NCBI GenBank assembly: GCA_035551935.1
Contig: DASZMJ010000456.1
Span: forward strand, 1 to 34,457
Length of the DNA: 34,457 bases
Reading direction: 5' to 3'
Source: DASZMJ01 sp035551935
Lineage (GTDB): Bacteria > Planctomycetota > Planctomycetia > Isosphaerales > Isosphaeraceae
A program made the position numbers and the translations under genes. The notes below the pieces were generated by a model. That model had not been told where the DNA came from. It searched no databases and saw only the letters and a program-made list of their open reading frames with translations. This document shows positions 6,656 through 15,631 of the stretch, in pieces (within the stretch, counting starts at the first letter, position 1; each line of letters starts with the position of its first letter).

Positions 6656-8005
6656 TCAGAACCCGGCCAGGCGTTCGTCGGCGTCGCCGAAGCGGTCGAG
6701 GTGGACGCCCATGCGGTCCATGATCCCGAGGTACAGGGAGCAGAGCTTGCGGCGGTCGTCGCCCTTGTCGCGGTAGTCGAGCACGCGGCCGGTCTCGAGC
6801 GTCCCGCCGAGGCCACCGGCCAGGAGGAGCGGGAGCTTGCCCGCCTCGTGCTTGGAGCCGGAGAAGAGGCTGTTGGTGAACAGCAGGCAGGTGTTGTCGA
6901 GCACCGTGCCCTGGCCCTCGGGCATCGCGTCGAGCCTGGCGGCGAGGTAGGCGAGCTGGCCGACGTAGAACTGGGTGATGCGGAGGTAGCCCTCGGACCG
7001 GTCGTCGTGCGACGCCGTGTGGTGCCCCGAGCGGACGTCGAGGAAGGGATAGAACAGGCCCGAGATGTCGCGGCAGAGCAGCAACGTGGCGACCCGCGTC
7101 TTGTCGGTCTGGAAACCCAGGGCGATCAGGTCGCACATCAGCCGCATGTGCTCGCGGATGTCCTCGGGAAGGCCGTTGTCGGGCCGGGGCATCGTCAAGG
7201 CCGGGCGATTGCGATCGGCGGCGCGGGCGTCGCCGGCCTCCTTCTCCTCCCGCAACGGCACGACCCGGCGCTCGACCTCGCGGACGCTGGTCAGGTACTC
7301 GTCGAGCTTCGCGCGGTCGCCGGCGCCGACCTGCTTGCTCAGGCCGGCGGCCTCGGCCCGGACGCGGTCGAGGATGCTCTGGTTGCGCTTGCTGCCGCGG
7401 TTGTCGAACAGGGCGTCGAACGCGAGCGACGGATACACCTCCATCGGCACCGGCGAGGTGGCGCTCTGCCAGGAGATGTGCGAGCTGTACGCCATCGAGA
7501 AGTTCGTCTCGTGGTAGCCGGTGATCGGCTGCTCGCAGCCGAGGACCATGCTCGGCTGGACGGTCTCCTCGCCCAGGTGCTTCGCGAGCATCTGGTCGAC
7601 GCTGATGCCCCCCTTCAGCTCGGCCCCCTTCTGCAACGCGGCGCCCGAGAGGATGTTGCCGGTCTGGCCGGGGTGGATGCCGACGCCGAGGGCGTGCTTG
7701 TTGAACAGGCCGTGGACGACGTTGATCTTCGACCGCAACGGCGCGAGCGGCTCCAGGCAGCGGCCCAGCTCCATCGACGAGCCCGAGCCCTTCGCCGACC
7801 AGTGCTCCGGGTTCACGCCGCAACCCATGAACAGGGCCGCGAACCGCTTCGGCGGGCCCGCGGCGCCGTCGGCCGTCGCGGCGCCCCACGCGGGGAGCGA
7901 CTCGAGCCACGGCAACGCCATCGTCACCCCCGCACCGCGCAGGAAGGCGCGACGGGATGCCCCGCGACGGTCCCGATCCTCTCCCGACCTCGGCGCGTCC
8001 GACAT
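6656..8005 (-). CDS. DUF1552 family protein, Tat-exported (copy 1)
   Basis: This 449-residue member of the DUF1552 family (PF07586) has an unknown biochemical role and is common in planctomycetes and some deltaproteobacteria. A twin-arginine motif SRRAFLRGAG (17-26) and the hydrophobic stretch VTMALPWLESLPAWGA predict Tat export of a folded protein. Family blocks include RFAALFMGCGVNPEHW, SVDQMLAKHLG, GHHTASHDDRSEGY and LLFTNSLFSGSKHEAGKLP. The start lies 6 bases after the stop of the DUF1592 gene at 8012, so the two form an operon with DUF1592 first. The neighbour has c-type haem motifs, which suggests an exported redox complex in which this protein is a partner or cofactor-bearing subunit; that is inference. 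A second, diverged copy of the pair lies at 11367-15339. Confidence 0.93.
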   Translation of the reverse strand: MSDAPRSGEDRDRRGASRRAFLRGAGVTMALPWLESLPAWGAATADGAAGPPKRFAALFMGCGVNPEHWSAKGSGSSMELGRCLEPLAPLRSKINVVHGLFNKHALGVGIHPGQTGNILSGAALQKGAELKGGISVDQMLAKHLGEETVQPSMVLGCEQPITGYHETNFSMAYSSHISWQSATSPVPMEVYPSLAFDALFDNRGSKRNQSILDRVRAEAAGLSKQVGAGDRAKLDEYLTSVREVERRVVPLREEKEAGDARAADRNRPALTMPRPDNGLPEDIREHMRLMCDLIALGFQTDKTRVATLLLCRDISGLFYPFLDVRSGHHTASHDDRSEGYLRITQFYVGQLAYLAARLDAMPEGQGTVLDNTCLLFTNSLFSGSKHEAGKLPLLLAGGLGGTLETGRVLDYRDKGDDRRKLCSLYLGIMDRMGVHLDRFGDADERLAGF

Positions 8006-8011
8006 TGGGGA

Positions 8012-11005
8012 TTACTCCGACGCCTTGCCTTCGATCCGCTTGTTCCGGAATTGCGGGCTGAGGACGATCGCCTCGACCAGGGCGCCGAAGCGGCCCCCCT
8101 CGGCGTCCAGCCGCGCCCGCATGGCCTCGACCGTCGCGTCGTCCGAGGGGATCGGGCTCCGCCCCAGGCCGTAGGCCAGCAGCTTGCGGCAGAGGTTGTC
8201 GACGAACTCCGCGCGCCGCGTCGCGAGGAGGTACGCGCGGAGCCCTTCCAGGCCCGTCCCCTCGCCGCCGCGCGGGAACGCGGCGCGGGTGTCGACCGGG
8301 TGGCCGCCGAGGTCGCGCGTGCGGGCCTCGCCGACCGGGCCGTAGCCCTCGAAGGCCACGCCGATGCCGTCGAACCGCTCGTGGCAGCCGGCGCAGGCCT
8401 TGTCGGCGCGGTGGCGGGCCAAGGTCTCGCGCAAGGTCCGCTCGCCGAGCTTGGCCTCGTCGTCGGGCAGGTCGGGCACGTTGGGCGGCGGCGCGGGGAT
8501 GTTCTCGCCGAGGAGCCGCTTGACGACCCAGTACCCGCGCTTCACGGGGCTGGTGCGCAGGCCCGGCGAGCTCTTCGTCAGGAAGACCGCCATCGGCAGC
8601 AGGCCGCCGCGGCCGAAGCGGGTCGCGTCGTCGACCCGGACCCAGACATCGGCGCCACCCTGAGGGGCCGGCATGCCGTAGTGCCGGGCGAGGGGGACGT
8701 TGACGAAGGTGTGTGTGCCGTCGAGGAACAGGCCCACGGGCCGGTCGTTCCGGGCCACATCCAGGAAGAACCGGATCGGCTCCTCGAACATCGACCGCCG
8801 CAGCTCGTCGTCGAAGCCGGGGAAGCGGGCGCGGTCGACGCTGTTGTGCTCCTGGAAGCGGCGGAAGTCGAGCCAGTTGCCGGCGAATTCCTCGGCCAGC
8901 CCGCGCACGCGCGGGTCGTGGAGCATGCGACGGGCCTGCGCGGCCAGGACCTCGGGCGTGTGGAGGTCGCCGGCCGCGGCGTGGCCGAGCAGCTCGTCGT
9001 CCGGCATGCTCGCCCAGAGGAAGTAGCTCAGGCGGCTGGCCAGGTCGTAATCCGACAGGGGCCGGATCGAGTCGCCGGAGCCGCGGCCGGGCAGGTCGAC
9101 GCGGTAGAGGAAGCGGGGCGACATCAGGACGCTGACGACCGTGTCGCGGACGGCGTCCTCGTGCGACAGGCCGTCCTGGTCGCGAAGCTCGCGATAGAAG
9201 GCGGCCACGCCGCGGCGCTCCTCCGCCGAGAGCGGCCGGCGGTAGGCGCGCTCGGCGAAGTTCGCGAGGGCCTCGACGTGGCGCGGCTCGACCTCGATGC
9301 GCCGCCGCTCCACGCGGCGGATCTCCTCGGCGATGATCCGGAACTGGTCCTCGATGGCGCGGATCGCGAGCTCGCTCACCCCGACCCGCCGCGCCTTCGC
9401 GAGGTAGGCCGCCGCGAACCGCCCCATCTTGGCCTCCGAGGCGGCGTCCTTGTCCTCGGCGCGGACGAAGTCGAACGCCTTGTCCCCCCTCAGGAAGCCC
9501 GTCTCGGCGCGCTCGTACCAGAGGTAGCTCGAATACTGGCGCATCGGCGTGTCGGCGATGAACGCGAACTCGCTCCAGAGCCGATCCAGCTCCCGCCGCC
9601 CCGCGTCGTCGAGCATCAATTCCGAGAGCGGCGCGTCGTCGCGGAAATACCCGGTCATGCTGTGGAACCCGGCGCTGAGCAGGCGGCCGGTGTTGTTCTT
9701 GTCCTCCTTGTCGAGGTAGATCCGCGCCCGCTCCGAGACGAAGAACGCGTCGGGGAACGTCCGGCAGAAGCGGTCGAACGTCGCCTCGAAGCGGGCCAGG
9801 GCCTCGGGGTCCTCGGGGACGTCGAGCGCCGCGGCGGCCGCGCCTTCGAGGCCCAGGTCGGACACCTTGAGCTTCGCCGCGCCGCCGGCGTAGCGCAATC
9901 GGTTGGCGGCCATCTGCCGGTTCTTCCAGAGCACGAACGGCTGCGATCCGCCGTTCATCCCCCCCCGGCCGTTCAGGCTCTTGACCTCGGGGACGAGCTG
10001 GGCCCTCAGCTTGACGACGACGTCGCGCAACCGTTTGCAGGCGGCCCGGACCTCGTCGGCTCGACCCTTCTCGGGGGCCGGCAGCTCATTCCACAACGCC
10101 CGCAACGCGGCGATCGGCCCGACCTCGTCTTCGGGCCCTTCCGTGAGCGTCGCCCAGACCGTCGCCAGGTACGTGCGGCTGAGCCCCTGCTCGTCGGCGC
10201 GGTCGTTCAGCGTGCCGTCGGGCTTGCCCAGCGCGGCGCGGTGGCGGAACCGCCAGGCGGCGAGGAAATACTCGGCGTAGTCGGTCTTCTGGCGCTTGTA
10301 GAAGTCGATGATCCGCCGGACGCAATACTTGTCGCGGTCGGTGTCGGCCAGCATCGAGTGCGTCGCGAAGGCCAGGCCGTCGGGCGTGAGGACGAGGTGA
10401 TCGGCCACGCCGCGCGCCGCCTCCAGGTACTTCTTGACCAGCGCGGGCGACATCGCGAGCGACTCGGCGGAGTTGTCGAAGCCGGCCTCATTGGCCGGGT
10501 CGACGGGGAACTCCTTCGTCGGCTGCAGGTCGACGCCGGTCAGGTCGCGGACCGTGTTGTCGTACTCGGCGTTGCTCAATCGCCGCGCCCGGACCGGGCC
10601 GGGGTCGCCGGCGTGCCGATCGGCTTCGAGCTTGCGGACCGACGCGATCCAGGTCAGGATCGCGCCGCGTTCGTGTTCGGTCGGCCTCGGCTTGGCCTTG
10701 GCCGGTGGCATCGTGCCGCCATCGAGCTGCTCGACGACGAGCGCCCAGCGCGGGAGGTCCTTCGCCACCGACTCGGCGGTGGTGAAGACGCTCAGGTCCA
10801 TGTCCCCCTTGGGCTTGTCGCCGCGATGGCAGCGGAGGCAGTACGTCTCCAGGAACGGCCGCACGGTCTCGCGGAACCGCGCATCGACCAGCGCGGCCGA
10901 GGCCGCGACCTCAGGCCGGTCGGGCCGGTCCTCGGCGTCGGTCCGGAGGCCGACGGCGGCCGGCACGAGGCCGACCGCGATCGTCAGGAGTAAGCTCGTC
11001 CGCAT
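8012..11005 (-). CDS. DUF1592/DUF1588/DUF1585 planctomycete cytochrome-like protein (copy 1)
   Basis: This protein of about 997 residues has the usual planctomycete order: PSCyt1-like haem domain, DUF1587, DUF1595, DUF1592, DUF1588, DUF1585. Visible blocks are CLRCH (56-60), the GGTMPPAKAKP loop, ARRLSNAEYDNTVRDLTGVD (DUF1587), RAYRRPLSAEERRG (DUF1595), SRLSYFLWASMPDDELL (DUF1592), TSPVKRGYWVVKRLLGENIPAPPPN (DUF1588) and a second CxxCH, CAGCH (871-875). The C-terminal DUF1585 follows with FVDNLCRKLLAYGLGR. About 200 residues (DKYCVRRIIDFYKRQKTDYA onward) replace the beta-sandwich insert of copy 2. ATG 11005 is preferred because it starts a clean signal peptide (MRTSLLLTIAVGLVPAAVG); 11017 and 11089 are alternatives. 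It is probably an exported multihaem electron-transfer protein that works with the adjacent DUF1552 protein. Confidence 0.92.
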   Translation of the reverse strand: MRTSLLLTIAVGLVPAAVGLRTDAEDRPDRPEVAASAALVDARFRETVRPFLETYCLRCHRGDKPKGDMDLSVFTTAESVAKDLPRWALVVEQLDGGTMPPAKAKPRPTEHERGAILTWIASVRKLEADRHAGDPGPVRARRLSNAEYDNTVRDLTGVDLQPTKEFPVDPANEAGFDNSAESLAMSPALVKKYLEAARGVADHLVLTPDGLAFATHSMLADTDRDKYCVRRIIDFYKRQKTDYAEYFLAAWRFRHRAALGKPDGTLNDRADEQGLSRTYLATVWATLTEGPEDEVGPIAALRALWNELPAPEKGRADEVRAACKRLRDVVVKLRAQLVPEVKSLNGRGGMNGGSQPFVLWKNRQMAANRLRYAGGAAKLKVSDLGLEGAAAAALDVPEDPEALARFEATFDRFCRTFPDAFFVSERARIYLDKEDKNNTGRLLSAGFHSMTGYFRDDAPLSELMLDDAGRRELDRLWSEFAFIADTPMRQYSSYLWYERAETGFLRGDKAFDFVRAEDKDAASEAKMGRFAAAYLAKARRVGVSELAIRAIEDQFRIIAEEIRRVERRRIEVEPRHVEALANFAERAYRRPLSAEERRGVAAFYRELRDQDGLSHEDAVRDTVVSVLMSPRFLYRVDLPGRGSGDSIRPLSDYDLASRLSYFLWASMPDDELLGHAAAGDLHTPEVLAAQARRMLHDPRVRGLAEEFAGNWLDFRRFQEHNSVDRARFPGFDDELRRSMFEEPIRFFLDVARNDRPVGLFLDGTHTFVNVPLARHYGMPAPQGGADVWVRVDDATRFGRGGLLPMAVFLTKSSPGLRTSPVKRGYWVVKRLLGENIPAPPPNVPDLPDDEAKLGERTLRETLARHRADKACAGCHERFDGIGVAFEGYGPVGEARTRDLGGHPVDTRAAFPRGGEGTGLEGLRAYLLATRRAEFVDNLCRKLLAYGLGRSPIPSDDATVEAMRARLDAEGGRFGALVEAIVLSPQFRNKRIEGKASE

Positions 11006-11057
11006 CGCCCTGGGCATCTCCCCCGTCGCGACAGCCGCAGCCACCGGACCCGTGCGC

Positions 11058-11086
11058 AGTTTACCAGTCCGGTCCGGATTCTCCAA
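11058..11086 (-). promoter_or_regulatory. Candidate promoter for the first DUF1592-DUF1552 operon
   Basis: On the minus strand TTGGAG (11086-11081) and TAAACT (11063-11058, 4 of 6) are separated by 17 bases in an AT-rich patch. The -10 is 53 bases upstream of the preferred ATG at 11005. The -35 matches only 3 of 6 positions. If it is real, the longer starts at 11089 would be untranslated, which supports the 11005 start. Confidence 0.35.
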
Positions 11087-11118
11087 CAATAATCAATTCG
11101 CCACGGGTGAAATCGTCG

Positions 11119-11340
11119 GGCGTGTGCAGCACGCCATCGCCCTTGGCGGGGGCGTGAGTCGCCATGGGACAGAAAACCGGCGTAAGCCGCTCGGTCCCCG
11201 TGCCAAATAGGGTCTCCCGGCGAGCGAGCCCTTCGGACACGGCGAAAACCGCCGTGTCGGCAGCCGGCGGCTTACGCCGGTTTTCTGTCCCATGGCGACT
11301 CATGCCCCGGGCGGGCGGATTCGGCGTGTGCAACACGCCC
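11119..11340. repeat. MITE-like palindromic element with 36-bp perfect inverted arms
   Basis: The left arm 11155-11190 and right arm 11267-11302 are exact reverse complements (36 of 36), including GGACAGAAAACCGGCG. Outside them the similarity continues imperfectly to 11119 and 11340, where both ends carry a GCGTGTGCA.CACGCC-like motif. Inside, GACACGGCG (11236-11244) and CGCCGTGTC (11250-11258) form a second hairpin with loop AAAAC. The whole is about 220 bp with no plausible gene. It fills the gap between the two DUF1592/DUF1552 operons. It resembles a non-autonomous transposable palindrome or a long terminator; the arm length favours a mobile origin. Confidence 0.85.
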
Positions 11341-11366
11341 TTCCTCATCAACTCGCGGCCAGTCCG

Positions 11367-12752
11367 TCAGAGGTTGTCGAGGGGGCCGACCGAGTCGCCG
11401 AAGCGCTCCAGGTCGCGGACGCCGAGGCGGTCGGCGAGGCTGAGGTACAGGTTCGTGAGGGGCTTCGAGCCGTGCTTGACGAAGCGGCCGGTCGTCAAGG
11501 TGCCGCCGCCGCCGCCGGCCAGGATGATCGGCAGGTTGCTGTGGGTGTGCCGGTTGCCGTCGGCGTTGCCGCTGCCGTAGACGATCATCGAGTTCTGGAG
11601 CATCGGGTTGCCGTCGGCGTCCTTGGTCGCGCGGAGGGTCTCGAGGAAGCGGGCGAACTGGCGGACGTACCAGAGGTCGATCTCGGCCACCTTGGCGACC
11701 CACTCGGCGCGGTTCTGGTGGTGCGTGAGGTCGTGGTGCCCCTCGGAGATGCCGATCTGGTCGAACGAGCGGTTGCTGCCGTCATGGGCGAGCATCAGGG
11801 TCGCCACGCGGGTCGAATCGGTCTGGAAGGCCAGCACGAGCAGGTCGAACATGAGCCGGACGTATTCCTGGTACTCCGCCGGCACGCCCGGCGGCGTCTC
11901 GACGCCCGGGTCGCGGGCCTCGCCGAGCCGCTCGGCCTTCTCGATCCGGGCCTCGATCTCGCGGACCCCGGTCAGGTACTGGTCGAGCTTGCCGCGGTCC
12001 TGGGCGTCGAGCCGCCGCCGCATCGACCGCGCGTCGTCGAGGGCGAAGTCGAGGATCGACCGCTGCTCGCGGCGACGACGTTCGAGGTCCTTGTGGCGCT
12101 CGCCCGGCGAGCCGGCGCCGAAGAGGCGCTCGAAGGCGAGCCGGGGGTTGGACTCGGCCGGCATCGGCGTCGTCGGCGAGCTCCAGGAGAGGTTGTACTG
12201 GTACGCGCACGAATACCCCGAGTCGCACGCCCCGGCCTTGCGGACCGCGTCGCAGGCCAGCTCCAGCGAGGGGAACCGGGTCAGGTGGCCGACGTGCCGG
12301 GCGATGACTTGGTCGATCGAGACCCCGGCGCGGATGTCGGTGGCGCTCTTGTTCAGGCGGACGCCGGTCAGGAACGTCCCGCCGCCCCGGGCGTGATCGC
12401 CGGCGCCGTCCTTGCCCCCCTCGGCCGTCTTGTGGTCCAGGCCGCCGAGGATCTGGAGGGTTTCCTTCAGCGGCTCCAGCGGCTGGAGGGTCTTGCCGAG
12501 CTCGAAGTCGGACCCCTCCCCCTTCGGCCACCACGACGACGGGATGGCGCCGTTGGGGAAGTAGACGAAGGCCGCCCGCAACGGGGCGCCGGTGGCCGTC
12601 GTCGCCAGGCTGCCGGGCCCCTCGGCCGCCAGCAGGCGGGGCGTGCCTCCCAGCGATTCGAGCGCCGGCAGGGCGATGGCCGCCCCCACGCCGCGGAGGA
12701 AGTGGCGCCGGCTCGGGCCAGGGGACGCAGCCCGCGATGGGCGATCAGTCAT
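11367..12752 (-). CDS. DUF1552 family protein, Tat-exported (copy 2)
   Basis: This is a 461-residue DUF1552 protein, paralogous to the one at 6656-8005. The twin-arginine motif SRRHFLRGVG (14-23) plus AAIALPALESLGG indicates Tat export. Family blocks are RAAFVYFPNGAIPSSWWP, ILGGLDHKTAEGG, SIDQVIARHVGH, DQIGISEGHHDLTHH and NSMIVYGSGNADGNRHTHSN. The HxxLTHH and GNxHTHxNLP segments hold conserved histidines that could bind a metal, although no catalysis is established for the family. Its ATG overlaps the TGA of the upstream DUF1592 gene by eight bases (ATGACTGA), so the two proteins are translationally coupled and probably needed in equal amounts. The C-terminus (RLGVRDLERFGDSVGPLDNL) matches the family ending, so the gene is complete. 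Confidence 0.94.
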   Translation of the reverse strand: MTDRPSRAASPGPSRRHFLRGVGAAIALPALESLGGTPRLLAAEGPGSLATTATGAPLRAAFVYFPNGAIPSSWWPKGEGSDFELGKTLQPLEPLKETLQILGGLDHKTAEGGKDGAGDHARGGGTFLTGVRLNKSATDIRAGVSIDQVIARHVGHLTRFPSLELACDAVRKAGACDSGYSCAYQYNLSWSSPTTPMPAESNPRLAFERLFGAGSPGERHKDLERRRREQRSILDFALDDARSMRRRLDAQDRGKLDQYLTGVREIEARIEKAERLGEARDPGVETPPGVPAEYQEYVRLMFDLLVLAFQTDSTRVATLMLAHDGSNRSFDQIGISEGHHDLTHHQNRAEWVAKVAEIDLWYVRQFARFLETLRATKDADGNPMLQNSMIVYGSGNADGNRHTHSNLPIILAGGGGGTLTTGRFVKHGSKPLTNLYLSLADRLGVRDLERFGDSVGPLDNL

Positions 12753-15339
12753 GGTCGGCTCCCTTTCTCGGCGACTCGGACGCCCCGACGGCCGCCGGGC
12801 CCGGGGCTTCGGCCTGCGTGGAAGCTCGGCGCCGCCTCTGGAACGGGGCCGACTCGATGATCCCGGCGATCAGGGCCGAGGCGCGGCCGTCAGCCGCCTC
12901 GATCCGCCCGACGATGACGTCCACGGCCTCGACATCATACGACTCCAGGCCGCGCCCGAGGGCGTACGTCAGCAGCTTCTCGGTCAGGCAGCGGTAGAAC
13001 TCCCGGCGATGGCGCTCGATCAGGACGCGCTTGACGTCGCGGATGTCGCGGAAGTCCTCGCCGGTGATGAGCGTGCCCGAGGCGTCAATCGGCCCGGCCT
13101 GCTCGGTCTCGCGCCACTTGCCGAGGGCGTTGAAGTTCTCCAGCGCCAGGCCCAGGGGGTCCATCCGCGAGTGGCACGATGCGCACATCGGCTGCTTGCG
13201 GTGCAGGGCCATCGCCTCGCGCATCGTCGGCAGCTTCCCGCCCTTCTTCCGGGCCGATTCCTCAAGCGCGGGGATGTTCGGCGGCGGCGGGGCGGGGGGG
13301 GAGCCGAGGATGTTGTCGAGCAGGAACAGGCCCCGCTTCACCGGCGAGGTCCGGTCCGGGTTCGACGTCACGGCCAGGATCGTCCCCTGGGTCAACACGC
13401 CCCCCCGGGGGCTCCCTTTGGGGAGATCGACCCGGCGCATCTCGTCGCCGACGACCCCGTCGATGCCGTAGTGCTTCGCGAGCCGTTCGTTGAGGAACGT
13501 ATAGTCGCAGTCGAGCAGCTCCAGCAGGTTCCGATCGTTGCGGACGACGTGCTCGACGAGCATTTCGGTCTCGCGCCTCATGGCGATCCGGAGCTCGCGC
13601 GACAGCTCGAACTCGCGGAACCGGCGGAAGAACCGGCCGAATCCCGACCGGATCTCCTGCAACTCCTTCTTCTCGGCGGCGGTCAGCTCCTCGGGCGCCT
13701 TCGAGATCAGCGCGCGGAAGCGGGCCCGGCGGCGGTCGGCCTCGGGGTCGGGCGCGGCGTCGCGGGCGGCCACGGCGGGGCCGTTGATGAGGACCGTCTC
13801 GATGTCGCGCGACTGGAGCCACTGGCCGACGAAGTGCCGGAAGAACTCCGACGACCGCGGGTCCGCGAGCATCCGCCGGACCTGGGCGTCGAGGCCCGCG
13901 CGGAGCCTGTGCTCCCCGGCGAGCCGGATCAACTCGTCGTCGGGCATCGTCGACCAGAGGAAGTACGACAGCCGAGACGCCAGGCTGTACTCGTCCACGA
14001 ACGGGAATCGTTCCGACGAGATCGGGTCGACGCCCTCCTCGCGGAAGAGGAAGCGGGGCGAGGTCAGCACGGCCGTCATCGCGCGGGCAACTCCGGCCTC
14101 GAAGGTCAGGCCGTCGGCCGACCAGCCGGCCTCGGCCAGCGCGGCGAGCCGGTCCTTCGTCGCGTCGTCGACCGGGCGGCGGAACGCCTTCGCGGCGAAC
14201 TTGCCCAGCAGTTCCCGCGCGTAGAGCCTTCGACCCGCCAGGCCTTCGGGCACCTCGCCCGGGAAGTACCGCTCGTAATGGGTGGGACGGCTCCAGTATT
14301 TCTCGTCCGAAGGGCCGCGGACCGTGACCCCCTGGATGCGGAACGAGAGCGATCGGACCTGCTTCTCCCCCGGCGTGAGCGGCTCGACCTCGACCTCCAG
14401 GGTGTGCGGGCCGGCGTTCCAGTCGCGGTCGGACTCGAACCGGAACGGCTTGCCGTCCTGGCGGACGAACTCGCGGCGGGCGACCTCCTCGCCGTCGGCG
14501 CGGAAGAGGAGCCGGGCCTTGTTGGAGTCGCTCTGCCCGTCGACATACCGCTCGTTGGCCGTGACGTCCAGGATCAGGCGATAGGTGCCGTCGTGCGGGA
14601 CCTCGGCGGTCGCCGACAGGGTGGCCGGCTCATAATACGAGAGCGCGCCCGCCTTGCCCTTGCCGTCGGAGGGTCGGAAGCTGGAGCCCGGGACGACCCG
14701 CTCGGGGACGACCTTCGACACGGTCGGCACCGCCTTCGAGACGATCGCCGAGGCGGCGGCCAGGTATTTCTCGAGGAGCAACGGGGAGAGGGTCAGGACG
14801 TCGCCGATGTTGTCGAAGCCGTGGCCGGAGTCGTCGGGCGGGAACTCGTTGGTGGTGTCGTAGTCGACGCCGAGCAGGTCGCGGATCGTGTTGCGATACT
14901 CGACCCGGTTGAGGCGCCGGACGGTCACGCGGCCGGGGTCGGGGTCGTTCGGGTCGATGCCGAAGGCGCCGTACTTGATCCAGGTCTCCAGCAGCCGACG
15001 ATCCTCGGCCGAGGGCTGGGGCTTGCCGGCCGGCGGCATGATGCCGGACCGGAGGTTCTTGAGCACGGCGAGCCAGAGCTTCGTGTCGCGCCGCGCGGCG
15101 TCCTCGTCGGCGAACTCGTCGAGGGTCACGCCCCCCTTCTTCACGCCGAGGCCGTGGCACCCGTAGCAGTATTGCTCCAGGACCGGCTCGACCTCCTCGG
15201 CGAAGCTCGAGGCACGCGCGGGCGCGTCGGCGGCTCGGGCCCCGGTCGGGACGACGAGGACGGCCGCGACCATTGCGGCGACGAGGCGACCCGCGAAGGG
15301 GCCGGGCTCGAGCCGATTCCTGGGCGAATGGACGGTCAT
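12745..15339 (-). CDS. DUF1592/DUF1588/DUF1585 planctomycete cytochrome-like protein (copy 2)
   Basis: This protein of about 864 residues is paralogous to the one at 8012-11005. Order: signal segment GRLVAAMVAAVLVVPTGARA; haem domain with CYGCH (58-62) and SGIMPPAGKPQP; DUF1587 (VRRLNRVEYRNTIRDLLGVD); a beta-sandwich insert (about 245-360: DGTYRLILDVTANERYVDG, AGPHTLEVEVEPL) like a carbohydrate-binding or jelly-roll domain; DUF1595 (KAFRRPVDDATKDR); DUF1592 (SRLSYFLWSTMPDDELI); DUF1588 with a second CxxCH, CASCH (719-723), in QPMCASCHSRMDPLGLALEN; and DUF1585 (RCLTEKLLTYALGRGLESYD). ATG 15339 places the signal near the start; 15423 adds 28 residues without gaining sense. The protein is exported and probably haem-bearing. 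The insert suggests contact with a carbohydrate or the cell surface, which is inference. Confidence 0.93.
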   Translation of the reverse strand: MTVHSPRNRLEPGPFAGRLVAAMVAAVLVVPTGARAADAPARASSFAEEVEPVLEQYCYGCHGLGVKKGGVTLDEFADEDAARRDTKLWLAVLKNLRSGIMPPAGKPQPSAEDRRLLETWIKYGAFGIDPNDPDPGRVTVRRLNRVEYRNTIRDLLGVDYDTTNEFPPDDSGHGFDNIGDVLTLSPLLLEKYLAAASAIVSKAVPTVSKVVPERVVPGSSFRPSDGKGKAGALSYYEPATLSATAEVPHDGTYRLILDVTANERYVDGQSDSNKARLLFRADGEEVARREFVRQDGKPFRFESDRDWNAGPHTLEVEVEPLTPGEKQVRSLSFRIQGVTVRGPSDEKYWSRPTHYERYFPGEVPEGLAGRRLYARELLGKFAAKAFRRPVDDATKDRLAALAEAGWSADGLTFEAGVARAMTAVLTSPRFLFREEGVDPISSERFPFVDEYSLASRLSYFLWSTMPDDELIRLAGEHRLRAGLDAQVRRMLADPRSSEFFRHFVGQWLQSRDIETVLINGPAVAARDAAPDPEADRRRARFRALISKAPEELTAAEKKELQEIRSGFGRFFRRFREFELSRELRIAMRRETEMLVEHVVRNDRNLLELLDCDYTFLNERLAKHYGIDGVVGDEMRRVDLPKGSPRGGVLTQGTILAVTSNPDRTSPVKRGLFLLDNILGSPPAPPPPNIPALEESARKKGGKLPTMREAMALHRKQPMCASCHSRMDPLGLALENFNALGKWRETEQAGPIDASGTLITGEDFRDIRDVKRVLIERHRREFYRCLTEKLLTYALGRGLESYDVEAVDVIVGRIEAADGRASALIAGIIESAPFQRRRRASTQAEAPGPAAVGASESPRKGADHD

Positions 15340-15631
15340 CGGGAGAGTCACGGTTTCGCTGGAGCAGTCGGGCGGGTCATCCCGGGCACCGGCCGCGAGG
15401 CGGGCCGGGGCTCGAGCATGCAATCAGGCAGGCGGGGGCGGGACACGCGGCGATCCTGACGGCCGGAGATCCCTCCGACCCCCTATGTGACCAAATGCGT
15501 CGGGACTCCGCCACCTGTCCGGAAAAAAAACGCCGGTTCCGGGCCCGATCGGCCGGGTTGCGCCGCGGACCGGGGTTTCGGCACGAGGATCGCGAGAAGT
15601 GGGGCGACGGTCCCGAATGGTGGAGGGTGCG

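Noticed and set aside
6593..10993. 1466-codon plus-strand open frame opposite the first DUF1552/DUF1592 genes
   Set aside because: Antisense artefact of GC-rich codon bias; no family features. It spans two real genes on the other strand.
12592..15459. 955-codon plus-strand open frame opposite the second DUF1592 gene
   Set aside because: Antisense artefact for the same reason.
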